From an uncultured beta proteobacterium (GTDB lineage Bacteria > Pseudomonadota > Gammaproteobacteria > Burkholderiales > SG8-39), in NCBI GenBank assembly GCA_902826155.1, contig CADEDU010000013.1, positions 40,078-104,077 of the forward strand: a DNA stretch of 64,000 bases, given 5' to 3'. A program made the position numbers and the translations under genes. Below the pieces are notes generated by a model, which was given only the letters and a program-made list of their open reading frames with translations, was not told where the DNA came from and ran no database searches. Below are positions 34,946 through 45,362 of the stretch, piece by piece. How positions within the stretch are numbered: the stretch's first letter is position 1; the number at the start of each line of letters is the position of its first letter.

Positions 34946-35659
34946 TCAGCGCGCCTGCATGACGATGCGGCCGAACACGTCGTGCGCGAATCGTTCGAGC
35001 GTGGCGATCGTCACCCGATTGCTGCGCACGAACGCGTTGTAGGCCAGCACAGCGGGAATCGCCACCGCAAGGCCGAGTGCGGTCATGATCAGCGCTTCAC
35101 CCACCGGCCCGGCAACCTTGTCGAGCGTGCCCTGGCCCGACAGTCCGATGGCGAGCAGCGCGTGATAGATCCCCCACACCGTGCCGAACAGCCCCACGAA
35201 GGGCGCGGCCGAGCCGACCGAGGCGAGGATGGTCAGCCCCGATTCGAGCTGAGTCGTCGTGGCCGCGATCGAGCGGCCGAGTGCGCGCGTGACGAACTCG
35301 TTGGTCGCACCGGGATCCACCACCGTGCTGCCGCTCGCGCCGCGCACCTGCTCAACGGCGCTCGATGCGTCGCGGACCAGTTCGGCGAAAGGATCGCGTG
35401 GCTGCGATTCGCGCAGGCTGGACTGCACGCTGGGCAAATCCGATGCTGAGCGAAACGCCTGCACGAACCGGCGCGACTGCAAGTGACGCAGCGCAAGCCG
35501 CACGCTCTTGACGATGATCACCGTCCAGCTCGCGATCGACATGATCAGCAGCAGCGCCAGCACGGCGCGGCCGACCAGATCGGTCTGGCCGATGAAGTGG
35601 GCCACGCCAAGTGATTGCTGGAATGCCCCGAATGGTTCGGGTTTCAAGAGTTCCTGCAC
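34946..35659 (-). CDS. exbB: MotA/TolQ/ExbB proton channel protein ExbB
   Basis: A 237-residue protein with three membrane helices: VLALLLIMSIASWTVIIVKS, then the conserved TILASVGSAAPFVGLFGTVWGI and MTALGLAVAIPAVLAYNAF segments. The likely start is GTG at 35659 (MQELLKPEP), with AAGGGAG six bases upstream and one base after the tonB stop. An earlier GTG at 35674 would overlap tonB. It pairs with ExbD to power TonB. Confidence 0.92.
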   Translation of the reverse strand: MQELLKPEPFGAFQQSLGVAHFIGQTDLVGRAVLALLLIMSIASWTVIIVKSVRLALRHLQSRRFVQAFRSASDLPSVQSSLRESQPRDPFAELVRDASSAVEQVRGASGSTVVDPGATNEFVTRALGRSIAATTTQLESGLTILASVGSAAPFVGLFGTVWGIYHALLAIGLSGQGTLDKVAGPVGEALIMTALGLAVAIPAVLAYNAFVRSNRVTIATLERFAHDVFGRIVMQAR

Positions 35660-35660
35660 G

Positions 35661-36404
35661 TCAGCTCCCTTCACGCAGATTGAAATGGATCGGAATCAGC
35701 ACCCACGCGGCGATCGTCTTCTCGCCCTGACGCGCCGGCACGAACTTCCAGCGCTTCACTGTCGCGATGGCCACGTCGTCGAGTCGGTCGAAGCCGCTGG
35801 TGCTGCGCAACTCCACGCGTTGCGCCAGACCCTGCGTATCGACGTACACGCGCAGTACCACCTTGCCCTGCTCGCCCATGCGCCGCGACAAGTTGGGATA
35901 GGGCGGTGCCGGGTTGGCGAGATAGCCGGCGTTGAACAGCGGCGGTTTGATCGGCTCCGGCGTGGACGGTGCCGGGAGCGCGGGCACAGGTGGGGATGGT
36001 GTTGGTGCAGCGAGCACGGGTTCTGCAGTGGGTTGCGGCGGAGTGGGGTGCTCCTGGGCGCGCACCGATTCCGACGGTGCAACGGGCGCTTCCGCGACCA
36101 GGTTGTGCATCGGCACCGATTCGGCGACGAGTTGTGGCGGCGGTGGCGGTAACGGCGCGACCTTGCGCACGACCGGCTTGAGCGGAACCGGCGCGACGGG
36201 TTTGGGCTCGGGCGACTTGATGACGGGTTGCGGCGGTTGCGGTGATGTCGGCGCCAGCAACATCGCCTGAATCGGGTGCGGCGGCGTGGGTACGCGCAAT
36301 GCGGGGCGAAGCGAGGCGAGCCAATGCAGAGCGAACGCGTGCGCGATCAGCACCACGACCAGTGCGGGCCAGATATCGATCGAATGCCAGCGGGAGCCGC
36401 GCAT
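35661..36404 (-). CDS. tonB: Energy transducer TonB
   Basis: A 247-residue protein. One N-terminal membrane helix (about 12-33), a long Pro-rich region from 40 to about 155 (PPPPPQ, PEPKPVAPVPLKP, TPPQPTAEP), and a C-terminal TonB domain (LANPAPPYPNLSRRMGEQG to the end, with VVLRVYVDTQG and VKRWKFVPAR). It carries energy from ExbBD to outer-membrane receptors, of which two (29696-32092 and 51155-53086) are in this window. It starts 25 bases after the preceding small gene. Confidence 0.93.
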   Translation of the reverse strand: MRGSRWHSIDIWPALVVVLIAHAFALHWLASLRPALRVPTPPHPIQAMLLAPTSPQPPQPVIKSPEPKPVAPVPLKPVVRKVAPLPPPPPQLVAESVPMHNLVAEAPVAPSESVRAQEHPTPPQPTAEPVLAAPTPSPPVPALPAPSTPEPIKPPLFNAGYLANPAPPYPNLSRRMGEQGKVVLRVYVDTQGLAQRVELRSTSGFDRLDDVAIATVKRWKFVPARQGEKTIAAWVLIPIHFNLREGS

Positions 36405-36428
36405 TGCCTGCTTGCCGTCCGAGTGCGC

Positions 36429-36677
36429 TCAGTGCAAACGGGCGGGTGTCGTGACGGTCGTCGCGCCGGGTGTGACTTGCCACGCCGTGCGCAGGCTTGC
36501 GCACATGTCGCGCACGATCGCGTCGGCCTTCGGATGCAGCGCCAGCCATTGCAGGTGCCCGTCGACGCAGCGCGCCAGGCGCGGGCACTGCGTGCGGCCG
36601 TACTGCGTCATCAGATAGATCAGTGACGCGACCACGATTTCGTAGCGCGCATCGTCGGGAAAGTAGTTCGGATTCAT
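36429..36677 (-). CDS. 82-residue protein of unknown function between hemP and tonB
   Basis: A small soluble protein, about 23% hydrophobic and helical in look, starting MNPNYFPDDARYEIVVASL. It has two Cys (CPRLARC) but no zinc knuckle. AAAGGAGCTGGCC precedes the ATG. A protein of this kind sits between hemP and tonB in some related bacteria as I recall, but I do not know its function. Its position in the Fur-controlled operon points to iron or heme use. Confidence 0.65.
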   Translation of the reverse strand: MNPNYFPDDARYEIVVASLIYLMTQYGRTQCPRLARCVDGHLQWLALHPKADAIVRDMCASLRTAWQVTPGATTVTTPARLH

Positions 36678-36822
36678 GGCCAGCTCCTTTCGCTTGTCGG
36701 CAATCGGCGGCTGGCTGGTTCGAGCGCGTGAGGCGCCGAACGTGGCTGGCGTGGAGGGTGCTGCTGCAGCGTCGCTTGCGCACCTCCGACGGCAAGCGAT
36801 GGGTCGATCAGATCGTGCTCGA

Positions 36823-37047
36823 TCAGGCAGTCAGAATCAGCTTGCCGTTCTGGGTGATGCGCAACCGGTACTCGCGTCCGGCGTGCTCGATCAGCAACTC
36901 GCCGGCGCCATCGAGTAACGCCTCGAGGGTGGTGCGCCGGGGCGAGCGTGCGGCGGTGCCAGTTTCGTCGCGACGTAACACCAACTCGGCGCGCTTAATT
37001 TGCGCCGACGCCGGAACGGTTTGCGGATTCGGTCCTTGACGACTCAT
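36823..37047 (-). CDS. hemP: Hemin uptake protein HemP
   Basis: A 74-residue protein whose last 40 residues match HemP: LLDGAGELLIEHAGREYRLRITQNGKLILTA. HemP-type proteins are small regulators or accessory factors of heme uptake and are strongly iron-repressed. The ATG at 37047 follows the Fur palindrome at once, leaving almost no leader and no Shine-Dalgarno; an in-frame GTG at 37095 lies on the far side of the palindrome and also lacks a site. The gene heads the hemP-orf-tonB-exbB-exbD set; the 145-base gap to the next gene is fairly long. Confidence 0.85.
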   Translation of the reverse strand: MSRQGPNPQTVPASAQIKRAELVLRRDETGTAARSPRRTTLEALLDGAGELLIEHAGREYRLRITQNGKLILTA

Positions 37048-37048
37048 A

Positions 37049-37075
37049 AGCAAATGATAATGATTCGCATTTGCT
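37049..37075 (-). promoter_or_regulatory. Fur box and 8-base inverted repeat at the hemP start
   Basis: AATGATAATGATTCGCATTT at 37053-37072 matches the Fur consensus and differs at one base from the box at 32203. It is also inside a perfect 8-base inverted repeat (AGCAAATG, 11-base spacer, CATTTGCT). The site sits immediately upstream of the hemP start codon, so Fur would cover the translation-start region or a very short leader. The intergenic gap 37076-37421 has no other clear element. Confidence 0.85.
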
Positions 37076-37421
37076 GAAGTCAAGCCTGAATTCACACCAC
37101 TTCAAGACGCAGCTTGGTTCCGCAGCCACTGTGTAAAGCACGGGTAAAGGTTGCGTACTCGACAGCCGCGCATCGCGAAACTGCGCGCCGTGCGGCAACC
37201 GCCACGGCGAATCAGTCTCTCGTTGCTGTGCGGCGCGCACCCGCTGTGGTCCGCATCCCCGGCGGTTCGGCCCTCACCGCGGTGCACCCCTCTCGTAGTC
37301 CGCCAAAGCCACGCACCGCGGTGGGTGCCCATTCTTTGGGCCCGCATTCGGCAGGCAGCAATGCCGCAAGAGAACGGCGCGGCGCAACTCATCCAACAAA
37401 CTTCTGTGGAGGTATTCCCTG
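37076..37421. promoter_or_regulatory. Intergenic region between hemP and the dioxygenase gene
   Basis: 346 bases with the promoters for the divergent hemP operon (next to the Fur box) and for the plus-strand dioxygenase. I see no gene, no palindrome and no A/T-rich operator beyond the Fur site. A good ribosome site (GGAGGT) precedes the dioxygenase ATG at 37422. Confidence 0.4.
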
Positions 37422-38264
37422 ATGTCGATGCATCGCAATCGAATTCCGGCACTCAGCGCGCGTCGCCAGGCGCTCGCGTTACTTGGCACGCTTGGCACCA
37501 GCACCCTGCTCGGCTGTCTCGGCTCGAATGACAGCTCGGGTGATGGCAGCACCAGCGGTGCCAGCACGACGAGCACCACCACCGGATCGACCGCGACCGG
37601 ATCAACCACCACCGGGTCGACGACCACGGGATCAACCACCACCGGCTCCACGACCACTGGCTCGACAACCGCGGCCGGCTCGTGCGTGCTCATCCCGCAG
37701 GAGACTGTTGGGCCCTATCCACTCGACCTGAGCGCGAACCCCGCCTTCTTTCGCCAGGACATCACCGAAGGCAAGACCGGTGTGCCGCTCACGCTGACTC
37801 TAAATCTGGTGAACACGTACGCCAGTTGCGGGCCGATCGCCAACGCGCGGGTCGACGTCTGGCATTGCGACAAAGACGGTCTGTACTCGGGCTACAACCA
37901 GAGTGGGGCGAACACGGTTGGCCAGACGTTCTGCCGCGGCATCCAGCTGAGCGATGCCAACGGCGCGGTGAAATTCACCACGATCTATCCGGGCTGGTAT
38001 CCCGGGCGCATCACGCACATCCACTTCCAGGTCTACTTGAACAACGGGTTGGTCGCGACCTCGCAGGTCGCGTTTCCCGAAGACATCACCCGCGCGGTCT
38101 ACGCCACCGCGCTCTACGCCGCGCGCGGCCAGAACACCTCGGTGACCAGTTTTGCGATGGACAACGTGTTCAGCGACGGCACCCAGTACCAGATGTGCAC
38201 GATCAGCGCCAACGCCGCCACCGGCGGCTACGATGCGACCCTGAACGTGGGCATCATCGCGTAG
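37422..38264 (+). CDS. Secreted lipoprotein intradiol ring-cleavage dioxygenase-like protein
   Basis: A 280-residue protein. The signal includes ARRQALALLG (Tat-like) and ends in LLGC (Cys32). A Ser/Thr/Gly linker, including the repeated GSTTT at 55-84, joins it to a protocatechuate 3,4-dioxygenase-like domain. The expected non-heme Fe(III) ligands are present: Y155 (DGLYSG), Y193 (YPGWYPG), H199 and H201 (THIHFQV). It may open a catechol or be a cell-surface member of unknown substrate. Strong GGAGGT precedes the ATG. The next genes downstream form a two-component system. Confidence 0.82.
   Translation: MSMHRNRIPALSARRQALALLGTLGTSTLLGCLGSNDSSGDGSTSGASTTSTTTGSTATGSTTTGSTTTGSTTTGSTTTGSTTAAGSCVLIPQETVGPYPLDLSANPAFFRQDITEGKTGVPLTLTLNLVNTYASCGPIANARVDVWHCDKDGLYSGYNQSGANTVGQTFCRGIQLSDANGAVKFTTIYPGWYPGRITHIHFQVYLNNGLVATSQVAFPEDITRAVYATALYAARGQNTSVTSFAMDNVFSDGTQYQMCTISANAATGGYDATLNVGIIA
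37584..37673 (+). repeat. Six 15-base tandem units coding a GSTTT linker
   Basis: Six units of 15 bases encode GSTAT, four GSTTT and GSTTA in the linker of the lipoprotein dioxygenase. GGATCAACCACCACC occurs twice exactly, separated by one 15-base variant, so the period may be 30 bases. Repeat number is likely to vary between strains by slippage, changing linker length without a frameshift. Confidence 0.8.
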
Positions 38265-38387
38265 CTGTCGCGAGCACAACGCATGCGCATCGAGCAGCTG
38301 CTTGTGGTCACCGTGTACCCGCCCTACGTTGACGAAGCGCCTGCCATGCGAAAAGAATCGCTCGATGCGCCCGAACCCTGCCTCGCC

Positions 38388-39110
38388 ATGAATCACGGCG
38401 CGACGCCCCGAATTCTGCTGGTCGACGACGATCGCAAGCTTGCCCGCATGCTGGTCGAGCTGCTGCTCGCCAACGGCCTGAACGCCACTGCCGTGCACGA
38501 CGGGCAGGCCGGAATCGAACGGGCGCGCGAAGAGCAATGGGACCTGATCGTGCTCGACGTGATGCTGCCCAGCATCGACGGATTCAAGCTGCTCAAGCGT
38601 CTGCGCACCACCTCGCAGGTGCCGATTCTCATGCTCACGGCGCGCGGCGGCGAGGCCGATCGGGTGGCGGGGCTCGAAGACGGCGCCGACGACTATCTGC
38701 CCAAGACGGTGTCTGCGCGCGAGCTGCTGGCGCGCATCAAGGCGTTACTTCGCCGCGCCGCCGCACGCAGGTACGAGGCCGATCAAGAGCGCACGACGCT
38801 GCAGGTGGGCGAGCTGCTCATCGACGTGTCTGGTCGTAAAGCCGCCTTGGCCGCCACCGCGCTGTCGCTCACGCCGGTGGAATTCGATCTGCTGTGCGCG
38901 CTGGCCCGGCGCCGTGGCACGGTGTGCTCGCGCGACGAACTGATGGAACAGGTACGCGGGCGCGAGCTCGATGCTTTCGATCGAGCCATCGACGTGCACA
39001 TCGCGGCGCTGCGCCGCAAGCTCGGCGACGATCCGCGCGCGCCGCGTTTCATCCGTACCGTGCGTACGGCGGGTTACGTACTCGACGATCCGGGCGCGCC
39101 CGCGTCGTGA
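38388..39110 (+). CDS. OmpR/CpxR-type response regulator
   Basis: A 240-residue regulator. The receiver domain has the acidic pair and phospho-acceptor D57 (LIVLDVMLP), and the winged-helix C-terminal domain contains LTPVEFDLLCALARRRG and the RTVRTAGYVL end. The length (240) suits the CpxR class. The start is uncertain: the ATG at 38388 gives the usual short lead-in, but ATGs at 38283 and 38346 are in frame with poor ribosome sites. It overlaps the sensor kinase gene by four bases, so the pair is coupled. Confidence 0.87.
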   Translation: MNHGATPRILLVDDDRKLARMLVELLLANGLNATAVHDGQAGIERAREEQWDLIVLDVMLPSIDGFKLLKRLRTTSQVPILMLTARGGEADRVAGLEDGADDYLPKTVSARELLARIKALLRRAAARRYEADQERTTLQVGELLIDVSGRKAALAATALSLTPVEFDLLCALARRRGTVCSRDELMEQVRGRELDAFDRAIDVHIAALRRKLGDDPRAPRFIRTVRTAGYVLDDPGAPAS

Positions 39111-40627
39111 AACCCGCGCTGCCGCTGTTCGGCAAACTGTTTGCGCTATTGGCGATCAACGCCTTATTGATTGCGCTGCTCTATTGGTTGATGCCGGGCC
39201 GTGGCAACGTCGGCTGGGATGCGCTGCTCACTACCGCGGTTCGCGACCGCCTGGTGTCGATCGGGGCATCGATCGGTCGGGAGCTCGCCGCCGTCGACCA
39301 GGCCGAGTGGAACGAGATCCTCGAGGCCAACGGCCAGATCCACGGCGTCGCCTTCACCTTTGCGCGTGTGGGTGGACCCGGAGCACCGCCGCCGCCCGGG
39401 GAGCGCCCGATGAGGCCGCCACCGCATGAGCCGGGCCCGACCGCGCACGACGCACGCCCTCGCGACAAGCCCCCGCCACCGCCGCACGATCACGGCGAGC
39501 ATCAAAAGGGCCCGCCGCCTCCAGGCGGCAAGCGCGACCGACCGCCGCCCCGGGCAGAGCGCGAACGCGCGCTTGCTGAAGTACGCGTGGTCGGCACTAC
39601 GGTGCTCGGACCGTATCGCGTCGAAGTTCCCGTCAACGTGTGGCGTACAGGTGGTCCGCCTCGCAACATCCACCTGCATGCCACCACCGCGAATCTCGTT
39701 CCGTTTCTGCGCTTTCTCGGCGTGACCGAGTGGCTCGCGTTTCCAGCGACCGCGCTGTTGCTCAGTTTGCTGTTGTGGGCGCCGTTCATGTGGCGCCTGA
39801 CGCGCAGCATCCGCCAGATGACCGACGTGACCGAGCGCATCGCGATCGGGCGGTTCGACGCACGGGTCACCACTGAAAGGCGCGACGAGTTGGGCCGCCT
39901 CGGTCAATCGGTCAACCGCATGGCCGAGCGGCTGGGCGATCACCTCAACGCGCAGAAGCGCTTCGTCGCCGATGTCGCGCACGAAGTCACCTCACCGCTT
40001 GCGCGCGTGCGCATGGGGCTGGGTCTGCTCACTCCGCGCGTGCCGATCGAGGCGAGCAGCGCGCTCGCCGATATCGAGGAAGACGTCGAGCAGATGTCGC
40101 AGATGCTCGACGAGTTACTGCTGCTGTCACGCGCCGACCTGCAATCCGATCGTGCGCCGCTGGTGCCGGTCGATCTGGCGGTACTCGTCGACGAGGCGCT
40201 GCATGCAGAGAATGCGATCGAACGCATCAGTGCGAACATCGCGCCCGGTTTGATCGTCGCGGCGCAGCCGACGCTGCTCAAGCGAGCGCTGGCGAACCTG
40301 ATTCGCAATGCCATGCGCTATGCCGCCGATGCCGAAGGGCCGATCGAGATCGTGGCAGACCGCGCAGACGAACAAGTGCGCGTGGTGGTTCGCGATCGCG
40401 GTCCGGGCGTGCCCGCGAGTGCCGTGCAGCACCTGGGCGAGCCGTTCTATCGGATCGAAGCTTCGCGGACGCGCGATCGCGGCGGGTTCGGCTTGGGCCT
40501 GGCGATCGTCAAGCGCTGCACCGAGGCCTGCGGCGGGCGCTGCGTGTTCCGCAATCGAATCGGTGGTGGTTTCGAAGCCGAGCTGTGGCTGCGGCACGCG
40601 GCGCAGGGCAGCGTGCCGGCGCGATGA
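39107..40627 (+). CDS. Sensor histidine kinase with a Pro/His-rich periplasmic region (CpxA-like)
   Basis: A 506-residue membrane kinase starting with GTG that overlaps the regulator stop (GTGA). TM1 is at 9-28, the periplasmic part at about 30-205, TM2 at about 208-228, HAMP to about 280, and the phosphorylated His is H292 (VAHEVTSPL). The N box (LANLIRNAMRYA), GPGVP and GFGLGLAI follow. Residues 90-150 are unusually Pro-rich with a His cluster (HDHGEH at 127-132). Such a segment could bind metal ions or sense acidity or envelope stress. It acts with the preceding regulator. Confidence 0.86.
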   Translation: MKPALPLFGKLFALLAINALLIALLYWLMPGRGNVGWDALLTTAVRDRLVSIGASIGRELAAVDQAEWNEILEANGQIHGVAFTFARVGGPGAPPPPGERPMRPPPHEPGPTAHDARPRDKPPPPPHDHGEHQKGPPPPGGKRDRPPPRAERERALAEVRVVGTTVLGPYRVEVPVNVWRTGGPPRNIHLHATTANLVPFLRFLGVTEWLAFPATALLLSLLLWAPFMWRLTRSIRQMTDVTERIAIGRFDARVTTERRDELGRLGQSVNRMAERLGDHLNAQKRFVADVAHEVTSPLARVRMGLGLLTPRVPIEASSALADIEEDVEQMSQMLDELLLLSRADLQSDRAPLVPVDLAVLVDEALHAENAIERISANIAPGLIVAAQPTLLKRALANLIRNAMRYAADAEGPIEIVADRADEQVRVVVRDRGPGVPASAVQHLGEPFYRIEASRTRDRGGFGLGLAIVKRCTEACGGRCVFRNRIGGGFEAELWLRHAAQGSVPAR

Positions 40628-40629
40628 GC

Positions 40630-40668
40630 CGCGGCCGACGGGTCGCGGTGCGATCCGTCGGAGCCGCG
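40630..40668. terminator. Possible bidirectional hairpin between convergent genes
   Basis: GCGGCCGACGG (from 40631) can pair with CCGTCGGAGCCGC to 40667, giving about 11 base pairs with a two-base bulge and a 13-base loop. It lies between the sensor-kinase stop and the stop of the minus-strand amidohydrolase gene, so it could end both transcripts. There is no run of T, so intrinsic termination is not certain. Confidence 0.35.
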
Positions 40669-40672
40669 AAGG

Positions 40673-41731
40673 CTAGGCGCGAAGACGCGGCAGGATTCGC
40701 AGCGCGTTGCCCCGATCGATCGCGTGCAGGTCGGCGCCGCCGAACAGCTCGGTCAGCCCCTTCACGTGATCGGCGCCGGTGCGATACGGGTAATCGGTAC
40801 CGAACACGATCTGCGAGGTCGGCACCATTTTCGTGAGCGAGGCCATCGCCACCGGATTGGAAGCCTGCGCGGTGTCGTAGTAGAAGCGGCGAATTTCCTT
40901 CCATACGCCTTCGCTGGTGAAGCCACGCTTCTGGAACGGCGGGAACATGATGATCTGAGTGGTGAAGCGCTCGGTCAGCGCCGTGAGCGTGCCGCCGCCA
41001 TGGGAGAAGATCCAGTTGATGTTCGGGAACTTCGCCGAGGCGCCCGAGAAGATCAGGCTGGCAATGGTGCGCGTGGTGTCGGTGCCGTACTCGACGATCA
41101 CCGATGGCACCGCGGTGGCCAGGTTGCGACAGCACGCGGGCTCGTTCGGATGCGTATAGGCGGTCGCGTTGCGGCGATTCAGTTCTTCCAGCACCGGCGT
41201 GAAGGCCGCGTCGCCGAGGAACTTGCTGTCGTAGCTCGTCATGAACGCCACGCCGTCGCACTTCAACACGTCGAACGCGTAGGCGATTTCCTTCAGCGTT
41301 TCGTCGACGTGCGGCATCGGCAATAGCGCGAACATGCCGAAGCGGCCCGGATGATCGCCGGTGAGCTTGCGTGCGTAGTCGTTCGAGGCGCGGGCGACGT
41401 CAGCGGCGTCTTTCGGTCCGAGGAAACCCAGTGCAGGCAGCGTCGGCGAGGTCATCGACGTTGCGATGCCTGCCTTGTCCATATCGTCGAGCGACTGGCG
41501 CGGGGTCCAGTTGTTCACCGGCGGCGAGTCGAGCTTGGCCGCCTTCAGCGCGTTGACCCACGCCGGTGGCGAGATGTGGTGATGCACGTCGATCCGATGC
41601 GGCCCGGCGGGCGCCATCATGTTGGCGCAACCTGTGGCAGCAAGCGTGCCCATTGCTCCCATCGCACTCAGGAAGCCGCGGCGGGTGAAGCCGGCGCCGC
41701 AGGCACACAGCGCGTTGTGCTGATTGCTCAT
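40673..41731 (-). CDS. Tat-exported amidohydrolase (ACMSD-like TIM-barrel)
   Basis: A 352-residue protein. A twin-arginine signal (TRRGFLSA, residues 16-23) ends in TGC, so it is probably a lipoprotein (Cys35). The metal motif DVHHH (H50, H52) is followed later by FSHGGG and FGTDYPY, the signature of amidohydrolase-2 family decarboxylases and hydrolases such as aminocarboxymuconate-semialdehyde decarboxylase. The CxC near the N-terminus (CAC) is before the signal. AAAGGGGGATGAC precedes the ATG. It is likely to act in the periplasm on an aromatic or cyclic acid. Confidence 0.83.
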   Translation of the reverse strand: MSNQHNALCACGAGFTRRGFLSAMGAMGTLAATGCANMMAPAGPHRIDVHHHISPPAWVNALKAAKLDSPPVNNWTPRQSLDDMDKAGIATSMTSPTLPALGFLGPKDAADVARASNDYARKLTGDHPGRFGMFALLPMPHVDETLKEIAYAFDVLKCDGVAFMTSYDSKFLGDAAFTPVLEELNRRNATAYTHPNEPACCRNLATAVPSVIVEYGTDTTRTIASLIFSGASAKFPNINWIFSHGGGTLTALTERFTTQIIMFPPFQKRGFTSEGVWKEIRRFYYDTAQASNPVAMASLTKMVPTSQIVFGTDYPYRTGADHVKGLTELFGGADLHAIDRGNALRILPRLRA

Positions 41732-41928
41732 GTCATCCCCCTTTGGTGGTCATTCGATACGAACGCTCGCCTGCGCGAGGCGTGCGGCGATCTTGATTCG
41801 CGGTGAGCCGATACGTCAACCGCAATCGCTGGCCACGCCCGCCTCGACCTTCGCGCGGGCAGCGATTGATTCGATGAGTGCACTGGGCGAATATCTCGAC
41901 CTTTCGACGACACCGAGGAGGACACCTC

Positions 41929-42435
41929 ATGGATGCCGATGCCAAGAAGACTGCGCTACGCATGATTCCGTACGGCCTGTACGTGCTCACCGCCAAGGGC
42001 GCCGACGGTCAGGTTGCCGGAGCCACGATCAACTGGGTGACGCAGGTGTCGTTCGCCCCGCCGCTGATCGTCGCCGGCGTGAAGGCCGATTCGGGCGCGC
42101 ACGCGATCGTCGATCAGACCAAGGAGTTCGTGCTCAACGTGCTGGGCAAGGGCGGCAACGGCATGGCATTCACGTTCTTCAAGCCGGCGGTGGTCGAGGG
42201 CAACAAGCTGAGCGGCGAGCCGTTCTCACTCGGCAACACGGTCAAGGCGCCGGTGCTCGACAACTGCCCCGCGCACATCGAGTGCAGGGTGGTTGATGCG
42301 GTCAAGCGCGGCGATCACACCGCCTTCGTCGCCGAGGTGGTCGATGTGCGCGTGAAGACACCGCCCACCGGCCGCGCCGACGACGCGATTCTGTGGATGA
42401 AGGATCTGGGTGAGAAGGTGTTCTACGGCGGCTGA
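41929..42435 (+). CDS. Flavin reductase-like domain protein
   Basis: A 168-residue protein with the flavin-reductase/FMN-binding split-barrel fold: YGLYVLTAKG, GATINWVTQVSFAPPLI and AEVVDVRV near the end. Such proteins supply reduced flavin to monooxygenases such as the LLM enzymes, of which two are in this window but not next to it. GAGGAGGACACCTC precedes the ATG; an upstream extension from 41878 lacks a site. It is followed by a gene of unknown function. Confidence 0.84.
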   Translation: MDADAKKTALRMIPYGLYVLTAKGADGQVAGATINWVTQVSFAPPLIVAGVKADSGAHAIVDQTKEFVLNVLGKGGNGMAFTFFKPAVVEGNKLSGEPFSLGNTVKAPVLDNCPAHIECRVVDAVKRGDHTAFVAEVVDVRVKTPPTGRADDAILWMKDLGEKVFYGG

Positions 42436-42465
42436 AGCGTTTGCGGAAAGTCTTGCACTCATCCG

Positions 42466-42945
42466 GTGGCCATCGATCCCACTGACTATCTCGCCAGGCT
42501 CGGAGTGACGATCGATGTCACTCCGACGCACTGCATGGTCGCGCATGGCGCAGGCAGCGCCATGTTTCCCGGCATCGCGCCGGACACGCTGCGCGACAAG
42601 CTGAACGACGCGATGCATGACGCGGTGATCCACTACGACGCCACCGTCGCGCGCACCGACGTGCAGATCTCCCGAACGCAGATCGAGGAAGCCGCGCTCG
42701 CCGTCGTCATCAGCACGTTGTATGTCTACAACCAGTGGCGCCAGATCCATGCCGAGCACCGCGATCATCCGCTTCGCCTCGCGCCATCGGATCTCACTTC
42801 AGTGCAGGCGCACGATCAATGCTGGTTCTATTGCCAGCGGGTGTTCGGCAAGCGCTACCTGCCATACGCAGCGGCCCTCACGGGGATGTCGCAGGACGCT
42901 TTTCAACAGTACGAGCAAGGTCGACGCCGCTACTTCGACCGCTGA
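42466..42945 (+). CDS. Unknown 159-residue protein
   Basis: A soluble protein starting with GTG, with one Cys in the N-terminal part (THCMV) and two near the C-terminus (QCWFYC). It has no recognisable motif, signal or membrane span. It is 30 bases after the flavin reductase gene and upstream of the thiC riboswitch. It might belong to the flavin-reductase transcript. I do not recognise a family. Confidence 0.6.
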   Translation: MAIDPTDYLARLGVTIDVTPTHCMVAHGAGSAMFPGIAPDTLRDKLNDAMHDAVIHYDATVARTDVQISRTQIEEAALAVVISTLYVYNQWRQIHAEHRDHPLRLAPSDLTSVQAHDQCWFYCQRVFGKRYLPYAAALTGMSQDAFQQYEQGRRRYFDR

Positions 42946-43050
42946 GCGGGAGGTTGCTCGCGCAATGGGTTCCATGGGGTCAAGCGTGGACCGCGCGTCA
43001 TCGTGCGCGCCCGGCGCAGTCGAAATTGCGCGGGGCGATCAATCGGAGTA

Positions 43051-45127
<2,077 letters not shown>

Positions 45128-45362
45128 TGCTGACGCGCCAACACATCTGAAAGGTCGGTTCGACGCGCGCGAAATTCCCGCCAGCGCATCGCCGACCCGT
45201 CCTGCAAAGGCACAGTGCCTCATCGGCGTGCGAAAGCGCGCCTGCACTCTACGCGGCGGCGTACACTCGTTTCGCGCTGTTTGGATGATTGCCGACTCGT
45301 GTTGATGCACCGGGTCGGCAGGTGCGCGGTGATTCGAACGCATCGCCACGACCGAGGACACC

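Noticed and set aside
37584..37673. CRISPR-like tandem repeats
   Set aside because: Units of 15 bases without spacers, in frame within a coding linker; not a CRISPR array.
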